NCBI RefSeq assembly: GCF_016802725.1
Contig: NC_052679.1
Location: forward strand, 20,959,548 to 21,023,547
Length of the DNA stretch: 64,000 bases
Source of the DNA: Solenopsis invicta
Taxonomy: Eukaryota; Arthropoda; Insecta; Hymenoptera; Formicidae
Direction of reading: 5' to 3'
Position 1 is the stretch's first letter. Every line of letters begins with the position of its first letter. The notes under the pieces were generated by a model. That model was not told where the DNA came from and did not search any database. It was given only the letters and a program-made list of their open reading frames with translations. Positions 25,465 to 35,492 of the stretch are shown here, one piece after another. Made by a program: the position numbers and the translations under genes.

Positions 25465-25735
25465 GTATGTACGACGTATCTCTGTCGCACTACTGTTAAA
25501 ATATTCTTCACAAACGACTCGTACTCCATCTTCTCAGATAGATATTTTATACTTGCATCTTTATAAATTACATATTTATTATACAATTTACAATAGTAAA
25601 ATGTCTCGCAAGCTCTTTTTTATAGAGACTTGCGTCAATCAAGACGCAGATGCTCCCTGAGTTAAATTTATTAGGCAACCACTCAAGACCTGAAATACTG
25701 ACGAGTTCGTCTGACGGGCAGGTTTCTATTTCTAG

Positions 25736-25776
25736 ACGGTAGTTCCGTGACAACAGGAGCTGCTGCTGATGGCGGA

Positions 25777-25821
<45 letters not shown>

Positions 25822-26017
25822 AGCGGTGGTAGTGTCGGAACCAACGTTGGCGGCAGCGCCGACGCCTATAGACAAAGCAGTAGTGCGAGTCCACGTGGTG
25901 TCGTAACTGGCGGTGGTTATTGCGGTAGTTCAGCCAGCACACCACACAGTCACAGTACTAACGGAAGTTATTCTGTCGCCAATCCGTACACCGGCAGCCC
26001 AACTCTTTATACCTCGC
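25736..26017 (+). CDS. kn: kn internal exon: Gly-rich transactivation region
   Basis: A 282-bp exon, acceptor tttctag and donor gtaagt, phase 1 in and phase 1 out. With the preceding G it reads DGSSVTTGAAAD, then 17 glycines, then SGGSVGTNVGGSADAYRQ, SSSASPRGVVTGGGYC, GSSASTPHSHSTNGSYS and VANPYTGSPTLYTS. The segment QSSSxSPRG..GYC.SSASTPHS is the conserved landmark of insect Collier (compare SSSVSPHGYVPSSTP in vertebrate EBF). Its trailing C is compatible with both downstream terminal exons. The exon could be skipped without frame loss because its 5' and 3' phases are identical. Confidence 0.94.
25771..25821 (+). repeat. kn: In-frame GGN repeat (17 Gly)
   Basis: Seventeen consecutive glycine codons, mostly GGC, inside the kn activation-domain exon. 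Near-pure GGC repeats are length-unstable, so allele length probably varies. The assembled length should be treated with some caution. Confidence 0.9.
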
Positions 26018-26882
26018 GTAAGTCTCCTACTTTCTCTCTTTCTCTTTCCATTACACCCGCAGACGATCCCATGTCTGTGCAATGTTGCTGCAGCATCCAC
26101 AAAATCCAAGTTGTGCCGGGATAAAATACGACTTTTTACAATGAACAGTTTTTTCGTGTATCGTACAAATGTTTGGAACAATCAATAACATTATAGCGCA
26201 ATGTAAAAAGGAAACACGAATAACGTAAATTATTGTCAAGATTCGACATTCGCAAAATTGTCCTTGTTATAATACTTATTTTATAGATTGTTAAATACTA
26301 AAGAATTAAATTTAAACCAAGTTCTTGTCAACCTTTTGTTATTTTTAACTTGTTTGTCAATATTTATTATTTTAACACAAAATATATAGTTAGAATAATG
26401 TCATCTAATTAACCTGTTTTGATAATTAAATTGTGCTTATGTAAGTTTCAAAGTAGGTAGTGTCCATATTATCGTACGTATCTAGTAAATAATAAATAAA
26501 ATTTAACAATTTTATAGTTAAATTGTTTAACTTCATTATTTTAATTAAATTGATGACGTATCAATTAGAAACAACTTATAAGAATGACAAAAAGTAACTT
26601 AAATTAGAATCCGGCATTACAAATTTAACAGTGTATATTGCACTCTCTCAACAAATATTTTCATTATAATATACATGATGACTTTAAAATCTTTTGCAAG
26701 TTTTTCAAAAACGTTGATATTTTCGAGATTTGAATTTTTCAATATCTTCGGCACAACTCGAAACGAAGAAACCTGACACTCGTATACGTTCACGTATCCA
26801 ACACGCATGTCCTTCTTCTATTTAATGTCACCTCTCGATGCACGCAATTATGATTTTCCCTTATGTGGAATTTTCGTTTTAG
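26018..26882 (+). other. kn: kn intron before alternative terminal exon A
   Basis: An 865-bp intron with a gtaagt donor and a ttttag acceptor, mainly AT-rich. Near its start a strong-looking pyrimidine tract ends in cccgcag at 26062. That would give an in-frame exon with a short tail, but the intron would be only 45 bp if spliced from 26017 (see findings). Confidence 0.75.
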
Positions 26883-27013
26883 CGCACGAACAATACGGCA
26901 TATTCTATACATCCGGGGACGGGAGTGCGTTCGCCCCCGTAGTACGACCACCGACCACCTCAGTCCCACCGCACTGGCCCACACAGCACCACCTCGCCAC
27001 AGCCGCCCAGTAA
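26883..27013 (+). CDS. kn: kn alternative terminal exon A (SAFAPVVRP tail)
   Basis: A terminal exon after the acceptor gttttag. C+CG gives Pro, then HEQYGIFYTSGDG, SAFAPVVRPPTTSVPPHW and PTQHHLATAAQ, with the stop TAA at 27011-27013. SAFAPVVRP is the conserved C-terminal block of vertebrate EBF (KSAFAPVVRPQTSPPP), which confirms both frame and exon. With the upstream exons this isoform is 403 residues from the first complete codon in the window. The same frame continues past the stop with a His-rich stretch (27014-27070). Likely polyadenylation signals follow at 27597 and 27653. Assignment is good, but the exact 3' end is not determined. Confidence 0.88.
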
Positions 27014-27596
27014 CCGCTAACCGTCCACCATCACCACCAACACCACCATCATCACCCTATGCACTGCGATTAAAGAATTATGAGAAACGACATTTCAGAA
27101 TGTACGTACACTTATTTACAACGCGATAGTAATTTTTAACTATTTATAAAAAATTATTAATCTCCAAGTTAAATTTAAATGCCTATTTTTTTTCATAATA
27201 TTCTTTTAATTTATATAAAACTTTTATAATTAATTCATTAAATTTGTAACATTGCGATCATATAATTTCTTTAGCAAAATTACCAATATGTTCTACAGTA
27301 AAGAAAAATAGTTTGTTGGAATGAAATTGTAGAACTAACGTATGATACGTATTTGTGTATGTATCGCACGATAATTGAAAAATAGTTAGAATCTTTTTTT
27401 ATATATATTTTCTCTCGATTCATATCCGCGGAACTTTGACAACTTTTTTACGCTGTCCACTATCCTACCGTATTTATCTGCACGGATTATAGCAGAAAGC
27501 TTCACGAATCCTTGCTGCCGATCGCACACTTTTAGCTAATGAATGAAAAGCTTCAATCAAATAGAATATATTAAAATGTATATTGTTAAAATGTCA

Positions 27597-27602
27597 AATA
27601 AA
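27597..27602 (+). terminator. kn: Candidate polyadenylation signal, isoform A
   Basis: A canonical AATAAA 584 bp after the isoform A stop, with a second at 27653-27658. Either would end transcripts before alternative exon B at 27883, which fits an alternative-last-exon arrangement. AATAAA is common in AT-rich DNA, so this is only a candidate. Confidence 0.35.
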
Positions 27603-27882
27603 CGGATTTATGTACAATGATCCTACAATGATAACCCTGTGAGAAATAAGAAAATAAATATATATTTTGTGTGTAGAATTATTTCTGATTTGTTACAGAA
27701 TTAACAATTATTTCTTTTTGAACACTTTATCATGGATTCATGAAACATTCCCTTTCATTAAAACAATTTTTTATTATAAATATAAAATAATTGTGTTTAT
27801 TATTTCTTATTTATTGATTGTGACATAGTAGTTAAGCAATAACTTCACTACTAACGTATAACTGACAGTGGGCATGTTGCAG

Positions 27883-27995
27883 GACTAGGAGAGGTGGTCG
27901 GATCACCATTCAACATGAATCCATTTATGTTGCCCACCTGCAACCAAGGATACTCAGCCGCTGCCAGTCCGCTGCTTTCGTCAAACGGCAAATAG
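27883..27995 (+). CDS. kn: kn alternative terminal exon B
   Basis: The acceptor is catgttgcag. C+GA gives Arg, then LGEVVGSPFNMNPF, MLPTCNQGYSAAASPL and LSSNGK, with the stop TAG at 27993-27995. The frame is fixed by the phase-1 donor at 26017 shared with exon A. Open frame, good acceptor and codon-like composition in otherwise AT-rich DNA support a real exon. The isoform is 397 residues from the first complete codon in the window. Fly collier also has isoforms differing at the C-terminus by alternative splicing. Whether this tail is the homologue of a fly tail was not checked. Confidence 0.82.
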
Positions 27996-30400
27996 TGCTA
28001 CGAGATGTAAGCTCCGACGAGAATGTCATGGACCGTTAACTTTCGCGGAGATATTGTACGATCCCGCAAATTAATATATGCGTTCAAATTTGAATAATTA
28101 TGCATAACCAATATCAGCGTAAACAATATCAAATAATTATCGCATCGGCGTACGTACATTGCCTTCGCGAATTCAATTTGCTTGCAGTTCTTTTTCTTTT
28201 CTGCTATTCTTGCGGTAAAAAAGAAAAAAGACTGCATACGGCTTCATTTTCGTCGGAGTTAAAGTCGACAATTTCATAAGGAATCAGGCAAATCAGTGCA
28301 AAAATTTAAAACAACTTGCTACGATCACCGATGATCGCGTTAGTTAAGAAACGATACATATCGAACAACGAGAAGGTGTTTTTCTATAATCTAACCGTTC
28401 GATCAAAAGATGGTTCAAATAATTATTAAAAAATTTAGTTGAAAAACGCTGTTTTTTGTTTTATTTTAAAACAGTTCTAATAACTTATAATTGATATTAA
28501 ATTTTTATACAAATGTGATAATTTTAATTAATCTACATTGATATTAGGAAACGTGGCTATAATACAATTTATGCCATTTCCTGTTACATTATTTCGATTT
28601 TATTCCATGTATTATAATTGAATTCATTATTAATGATTTAAAAATGATGAAAAAATTGTTTAGAAAACATTTATATAATGAAAAATATTTTTATATTATT
28701 ATTATTTATATAATAATAATATTCTGTATTTAATATTGTTAGTGCTGTCTCAGAAAAGATTTCTAATAACAAAACTGAGCATAAAAAATTATTACATTTA
28801 TTTGCAATTTAATTTAATAATATTACATTTCTGGTTCTACATATCTAGTATAAAGAACGAATATAACTTACAATCTACTAAAAGATTAAAAAAAAAAGTG
28901 CAATTGTAAGATAACATGAAACTCATGGAATATTAACAATGTTAATGTCACAAAAAACATCTATATTATAAGACTCACAAATTTCCATTGTACAATTTAA
29001 ATCTGTCTGAGCAAATTGATAGACCAACACGAAAACTATTTTATTTTAGATTTAAGAATTTTTCCGTTTAAAATATTTTCCTTTCAATAATTACATTTGT
29101 TGCTATATTAATCTTATTTCATGATATAATATATATAGAAGGGTAATAGCATTGAATTCAGAAATCTTTTCTGTGGTTGCAGACAATATTTATCACAAAA
29201 TATTTTAAATTTATATTTTAGACAAGATAAAGATTTAGTAAATTGAGAACCAGTCATTTGAATAGAACGAAAAAGCTAAGATGGTATCAAATATTTTATA
29301 TCATTTGAACTACAGAGGCTGATAAAGATCGAAAGAAATTGACACCACTCGACGGACATATCGCTTATTAATGAATAACAGATACCATAGTTTTAGAGAG
29401 CATTTTCGACTTCGAAATTTTAACTTCCTACCCCTACAATTTATGACTAACCAATATCGCCTAGTTAGCGTAACGTGTAACGTAATTTGTACAATATCTG
29501 TAAATATTGTTACGATGTACAAAAAGAAAACTATTTCCAGGAATCCAACGAAATGACGTCACTCTAGAGTGAAAATTATTATAAATAGATGTAAATAAAC
29601 GTAGAGTATACGTAGCGCATCCGTATAATTGCGTCGACGCCATCCAATTTTTTAACGTGATCCCGATCAGGAATGCACGAGTTTACGTCTCCACATCTAT
29701 TTCACGCGGATGAAAAATTGAATTTGTTGCAATCCGTTCCATTCTTCGCTTTAAAGCAGAATCTAGATAAATGATCAGTATCCGACAACAAAATCAGGCA
29801 AAAAACGTTAAAAAGTTGGATCGAACGCGCGACCTGTATAAAACGTATATATAGTTGATTTGGATCGTTTGATAAGCCGGCCCGAAACAAATCTCATACA
29901 ACTCACGAAAGTATACGAAGCATATACCGGATTGAAATTCCCAGTTAGTCCAAAACTTTTGCAGCAGTTTTACGAGAGTAGAGATCGTATTGTTTGTCAA
30001 AACGAAAGATACCGTTAAAAATGATTATTGTAAAGAGTTCCTTTTTGCATATCGAGAGACTTGGTATGTACTTTTCTTCTAGGAAGTGCATTCTTCGTCC
30101 CGGAGCCAAGAGCTCTGTGATCTTGTGATGTTGATTATATTTATATATAAATATATATATAAATATAAATATATATAAATATATTAATTGTATCTTGGTT
30201 CAACCATGTCACGTCATCTTTTACGGGACGCGTTGTTCTTGTACGCACGCGAAGATACAATACGCACACTCGCGCGTATAGACACACTCGTCGGTGTATA
30301 TTGAAATAAATTAAACTTACTTTTTGAGAATTAAAAATCTTGATGATAGAAAAGATTCTACGTTCTATTATTCCCATATCAATCCTTTAACTACAATAAT
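27996..30400 (+). other. kn: Probable 3' UTR / downstream flank of kn
   Basis: AT-rich, with no recognisable coding sequence. Candidate AATAAA signals lie at 29594-29599 and 30305-30310, and two Pumilio-type TGTAAATA motifs at 29499-29506 and 29590-29597. The 3' end of isoform B cannot be placed from sequence alone. Confidence 0.4.
30131..30184. repeat. AT-rich microsatellite
   Basis: An imperfect (TATA/AAATAT)n tract of about 50 bp. Confidence 0.75.
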
Positions 30401-31528
30401 AGCTGTATGCAACCCAATGTAAGTATTTTATATATTTTTATTTCATTTGAATATCATATTTTATTCTCTTCACTCTGCGAAACTGGAGAACTTATATAAT
30501 TAATTTTTATCTGTAGATTATTATGATATTATTACACATTTTCATATTTTATATAAAAAATTAAATATTTAAATAATGAGATTACCTAATATTGAAAATA
30601 AATGCAATATTTTACCAAATCAGTAAAATAGCAGACATTAATACATTACAAAATTATTAATGGAATTATTAGAATTTTCTAATGATTACTGAAAGTAAAA
30701 TCGTAATGCTACATCCTTTACAGCAAAATATATCAAATGTTCAGTAGAACTATTCGATAACGAAAGATACGAATCTGTGAAAGAACAGAAATTATTTTGC
30801 ATAATATGTTGATCGTCAAACCAAGATGGGAACCTATTTGTCCCAGGAAAAAGAGAGAGAACATGCCGGGGTCAACAAATAGCGAAACAAGATCTGAAGA
30901 ACCACTCCAGAGCGATTAGTTCACATGGTGTCCCATTACATTCTACCGCCAAACGCTGGCGTGTATGATGCATGTATTGTGAGGCTGTTTGTGTTATTAG
31001 ATTTAGATTGGCTGGCACGTGGCAGGGGTGACGCGTGCCGCATTGCAAACGTTACAACGTGGGTACAATACAAAATCGTTTTTCTTCAAATACTGGTTTC
31101 TTTGGCTTCCCATAGTAGGGTATCGATTTTCACTTGCATGCGTACACGGCTAACATGCTGTTACAATAACGCGCTAATTTCTCTGCTATATAATTTATTA
31201 AAAGAATACATGTTTGAATACACAAACTGTGCAACTTCCTAGCATATATAGCAATTGTATAAATACGTAATTTCCGTTTAGTTTATCATTTAAAAATTAA
31301 AAAAAAAAAACATTTTATATTTTTGCAAAATGATGCACAAAAAGTTAAATAGACAAATTCTTACGTTGCACCATCAAATTCAATAAAAGTGAAATAAAAA
31401 TTATAATTCATGATACTTTTTAATCTAATAAAATAAAATATAATATCATTTAGTCACCTAGCAAGCGAAAATGAATTCAAATTAACTGAAAATTGTAATT
31501 TATTTTAATTCATTATAATTTATCCGAG

Positions 31529-31669
31529 TTCGCGCTTTTAAAGTCCTAGAGTATTTTTGGAATCAAATTAATTGAAATATGAAATAAGTTATTTATCATG
31601 TTGAATTCAGATGTATTCAAATTATATTATTTTTAGATTCAAATAGATTCGAAATATCAAAAGCGCGAA
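31529..31669. repeat. Inverted repeat, 11-bp arms
   Basis: TTCGCGCTTTT at 31529-31539 and its exact reverse complement at 31659-31669 flank AT-rich sequence with several gattcaaat-like motifs. Possibly a small nonautonomous element or a hairpin. Weak. Confidence 0.3.
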
Positions 31670-32300
31670 TTTGAAAACGTAGAAATAAACTTATTTCTAT
31701 ACATGTCAATTGATTTTCGTCTGCTGGACATGTTTCATGTTAATCCACTTGACATAGTAATACAATAATATTATTAGACGTTATAGCCTAACAATAATAG
31801 TAATTGCGTCACCAATACTTAACAATAACGGAAAAAGTGAAATTTTAGTTAATCGATAATCTTAAACCCTTGTTTCAAACTCAACAGAACCTCTACACAG
31901 AAATATACAGCTATACTTTCAACTTGCTGTGGCCAGCTTAATCTTTTGATGCACGTGCTCTTTCATAAAACCTTCAAAGCATTGTAGACACACGATCTAA
32001 TTCAAACCTACAAAAAGAACAAAACATACATTTAAAAGAAACTCATACTCTTTTTAGAAAAAAATTATATTCTCTTTTAAAAATTTCTCAAAAGAGATAC
32101 AATATCGGAGAATATTTATCATCTTATATCTCAAAACTTATAAATAGTATTTACTGGCTTTTACTATGAATTTGATGGTGCGATGTGGAAACTTGTCTTT
32201 TTAATTTCTTCTACATTTATAATCTACATATAAAATAAATTCATATAATAATAATAAAATACATAGAAAATTATAAATCTTCTCCTAAAGTATAGCAAGC

Positions 32301-32784
32301 TCCGTTTTTAGTTGCCCGACTGTCTATAGTTATCGCAGCATCACCATGCGCTGTCTTTACCATTATTATGTTATCGAGCTCGGGTTGCGTGTCAAAGGGG
32401 ATGAACATTCAGGAAAGCTGGGATAAGAGCAATCCGGTGATCCACCCCTGACAGTTCATCGCGATAAGATCTGCTCGTGCAACGAGTCGGCTCCATTCAT
32501 ATTCTGTTTGCTTTCTGGATCCTACGACGTCGCAAGCCCATTGTACTCTCAGTGATGCGAAAGAATATTACCATCTGCTTATTACCGGTAATCTTCCTTC
32601 AATGGTATCAAATTTCCATAAGCTTGTCAGAACAGTGAATCTAGTCAACATGATCCGTTTGAAATACATTTTGCTCATTTTGAGACATAATCTACAGGAA
32701 TGACTTGGATATTCTACGTTATTTTTTGTTTTAAAGTATTATTGAAACGCGATATCAAATCAGATAGCGGCAACTAAAAACGGA
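32301..32784. mobile_element. Candidate nonautonomous DNA transposon
   Basis: TCCGTTTTTAGTTGCC (32301-32316) recurs as a perfect 16-bp reverse complement at 32769-32784. It brackets about 450 bp whose base composition is more balanced than the AT-rich flanks. No clear target-site duplication and no transposase frame were seen, so superfamily is unassigned. The perfect match over 16 bp is unlikely by chance at this spacing. Confidence 0.45.
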
Positions 32785-33340
32785 ATTACGTCAGGGTTGC
32801 TCGAAGTGAAATCTCTTGCGCAGTTGAGAACCAACAGTCTGAGAAGATCAAATTGTATCGGAGCATTGTATTTTAACATTTTTTGTTCAAATGATATTTT
32901 GAATTATTTGTTATTAACAAAAATGCTATACATTAAAAAAAATTGCTATACATTTTTTAAATAATAAATAATTTTGTGACATAAAATGATTGTCCATTCT
33001 TTTTCCATTCGAGATTTTGGATCGATTTCTAGCATCATGAATACAAGATTTTAGACATCAAAAAAAATTAACGATAACGTCGATAATATATTGACATCTG
33101 CCATTCCTCGGAATGACTTTGCGTCAAAAATTTTTTTTTCTTTTGAAGTTGAAGACAATAAAGTTCTAACGAATTGAATACATATAATAGAGTTATAGTT
33201 AAATACTTAATATTCAAACCTTTAAAAAATTATTAAAACCTATTTTGTATTTAAAATTTTTATTTAAAATACATATTTCTTATTTTATATTTTATATAAA
33301 TTAAAAAAATTTTTTTCTTATTTTATATTTTAAATTTTCT

Positions 33341-33472
33341 GAAATCTTTTATATTTTTTATTTTAAATAAATCGTATAAGTTATTTTTTCAATTCCTACA
33401 TTAAATAAATTTCTAGAATCTTGTATTTTTTATTTGAAATAAATCGTATCTGTTATTTTTTCGATTCCTGTA
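33341..33472. repeat. Tandem duplication, ~75-bp unit
   Basis: Two adjacent diverged copies (about 33341-33400 and 33416-33472) share the landmarks taaatcgtat, gttattttttc and attcct. An AT-rich local duplication just upstream of the tRNA gene. Confidence 0.6.
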
Positions 33473-33633
33473 TACAAATGTATGTTTTTACAAGAGAAAA
33501 GCGCGTATTTTATACTAGATAATTATTTGTTATTGAAAAGGAAGAAATATTGTACTATAAATAACTTATGACAACGCTCAATAGGTATCGAACAAAGCAG
33601 TAAAAGCAACTCGAAGCTAGACCTCGACACAAA

Positions 33634-33717
33634 GCTAGGTTGGCCGAGCGGTCTAAGGCGCCAGACTTAAGTTCTGGTTCCCATCTGGGAGCGTGGGTTC
33701 GAACCCCACACCTGGCA
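33634..33717 (+). tRNA. tRNA-Leu (anticodon UAA)
   Basis: 84 nt. The acceptor stem GCTAGGT pairs with ACCTGGC (one G-U), with discriminator A at 33717. The D arm begins GCC and closes GGC. The anticodon stem CCAGA/TCTGG encloses the loop CTTAAGT, giving anticodon TAA for UUA codons. A long class-II variable arm (TTCCC..GGGAG) confirms the leucine type. The T arm is GTGGG TTCGAAC CCCAC. Internal promoter elements fit an A box at 33641-33651 and a B box, GGTTCGAACCC, at 33696-33706. No intron. It appears intact and functional, and stands alone among noncoding DNA. Confidence 0.98.
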
Positions 33718-33719
33718 AA

Positions 33720-33729
33720 TTTTTTTTTT
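33720..33729 (+). terminator. RNA polymerase III terminator
   Basis: Ten T residues beginning two bases after the discriminator base of tRNA-Leu. This is the standard Pol III stop signal. Confidence 0.9.
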
Positions 33730-34654
33730 ATTGGAAATTTAATGTATTTGTAAATTAATCAAAGCATTATAACCAATTTTATTATTAAATTCTCAACATT
33801 ATTCTTTTTTAACTAAATTTTAATTAAATCAATAAAATATTTTTCATTTGAGATTTGCAGATTTAATATTTCTGAAATATTATGCCTTTAAAATCTTATA
33901 TTTTTTTATTACTACTGCATCTATTACTTTAAATATTTCAATTACATATAAAACATTGATGTTATAAATATTATAATATATTTTTCTTGACCTTGAGGCA
34001 ATCGATTTTAACTTTGAAATAAAAATAAATGTCTTTTTTAAGAATGTTATATTTTTTAATGTGCTTTTATTATTTTTTATATTAAAAAATTTATCTTTAT
34101 AATTTAAAAACGTTTATTTATTAGCTATAATTATTTTTATTATCAAAAAAATTACATTAAAAATTATCGACTCTAGATAAAGCTTTTAATTTATCTTCAC
34201 CATTCCAAATTATGTATATAATAGAAAGGTATTAACATTGTCGACTGTTGATATAAAATTTTCCACCACTGATATAATTTATTATTTAAATTTCAAAATT
34301 TTATAATAGATAATATAGAAAAGCATAATAAGTTAAATCTATTGTTAAATATTAAAAATTTTGTAAACATGGCTATATATGTGATCCAATGCATTATACA
34401 TTTTCTGCACATAGAGGCGCTAGTGGACAAGTTTCATAAAACGCAGGTCCATTATTATAAATTTCTCTTTGATATTAGTAAAAATAGAACAAAATAATTT
34501 AATTTTTGAAGTAATATAAAGAATTTTAGCATTACAATATCAATATCAGTGTTATAATTATTACAATATTACAGTTGGCTACAAGTCGACAATGTAGACA
34601 TCTACTATCATTTTATCTTATTACTAGTAGATACATATAAGTAACATCAAATCC

Positions 34655-34750
34655 AAAATCGAGTCATAAGACGGCTTTAACACGTCTAAAAAACATCTTT
34701 AAGATACATTTTCAAAAGTAGTTTTAAAGACATCTTATGACATGATTTTA
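34655..34750. repeat. Imperfect inverted repeat / hairpin
   Basis: Arms of about 26 bp (34655-34680 and 34723-34750) share the landmarks aaaatc, gtcataaga and ctttaa in opposite orientation around a loop of about 42 nt. The loop itself has further partly complementary sequence. It resembles a short palindromic transposon relic. Confidence 0.5.
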
Positions 34751-35406
34751 GCCTTCATGTTCTCTGCGTATATTTCAAATATACCCTGCAGATAAACTCA
34801 CAAATTTTGAACTCTTAGGCAGTTATCTATTTTAGTACTAGATGTCAGTTGCCTTTATTTTTAATTAAAATATGTGTGTATGTAACGCAGTAACAATAAT
34901 AAAATTTTATTAAAAATACTGTAAGAAAAATTTTTCTAAGATAAGAAACTTAAACTTTGATATATAAATAACTCAGAAAAATTTACAAATCATTGTTTCA
35001 TTTTCTGAACAAAGACACAACGTTTTATTTCTTCAGTTTCTAGTTTTAGAATGTATTATGCAAAATATGTTTTGATTAATCTATGCTTTAAGAAAAACTA
35101 ACTTGGAAAAAAAAAGGATAAAATTGATTATTTCATTACATTTAAAAAAGCTTTAACATACAAGAGGAACAATCAAATTAGCCTCTTCTCGACATATAAA
35201 TCATATTTGCTGATAAATTGAAGCAACGAAATGTTTGCTATCTACAATCACGAATCCAATTAATCCTGAAACGACTACCTGTTAAGAGAAGATGATTCTT
35301 TTGTAATCTTGTATTTCTAGTAAACGCAACTCGATTGAAGTACAATATTTGAAATCTGTTTTCTAATTAGCAATTTAGTAAAGATAATTTTTTATACAGT
35401 TCTTTT

Positions 35407-35421
35407 ATCATCATCATCATT

Positions 35422-35453
<32 letters not shown>

Positions 35454-35492
35454 TATCATCATCATCATCATTATTATTATTATTATTATTAT
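35407..35492. repeat. (ATC)n / (ATT)n microsatellite
   Basis: A compound trinucleotide repeat: ATC units with occasional ATT, passing into a run of ATT units, about 86 bp in total. Confidence 0.95.

Larger units (their letters stand above)
30401..33633. other. AT-rich noncoding region
   Basis: No exon or RNA gene recognised. It contains an inverted pair TTCGCGCTTTT/AAAAGCGCGAA (31529-31539 and 31659-31669), a candidate 484-bp inverted-repeat element (32301-32784) embedded as a more GC-balanced island, and a tandem AT-rich duplication (33341-33472). Confidence 0.6.

Noticed and set aside
25747..26124. Open frame that continues past the 26017 donor into SRKSPTFSLSLS...
   Set aside because: The extension is pyrimidine-rich intron after a canonical gtaagt. 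Retained-intron use cannot be excluded but has no support here.
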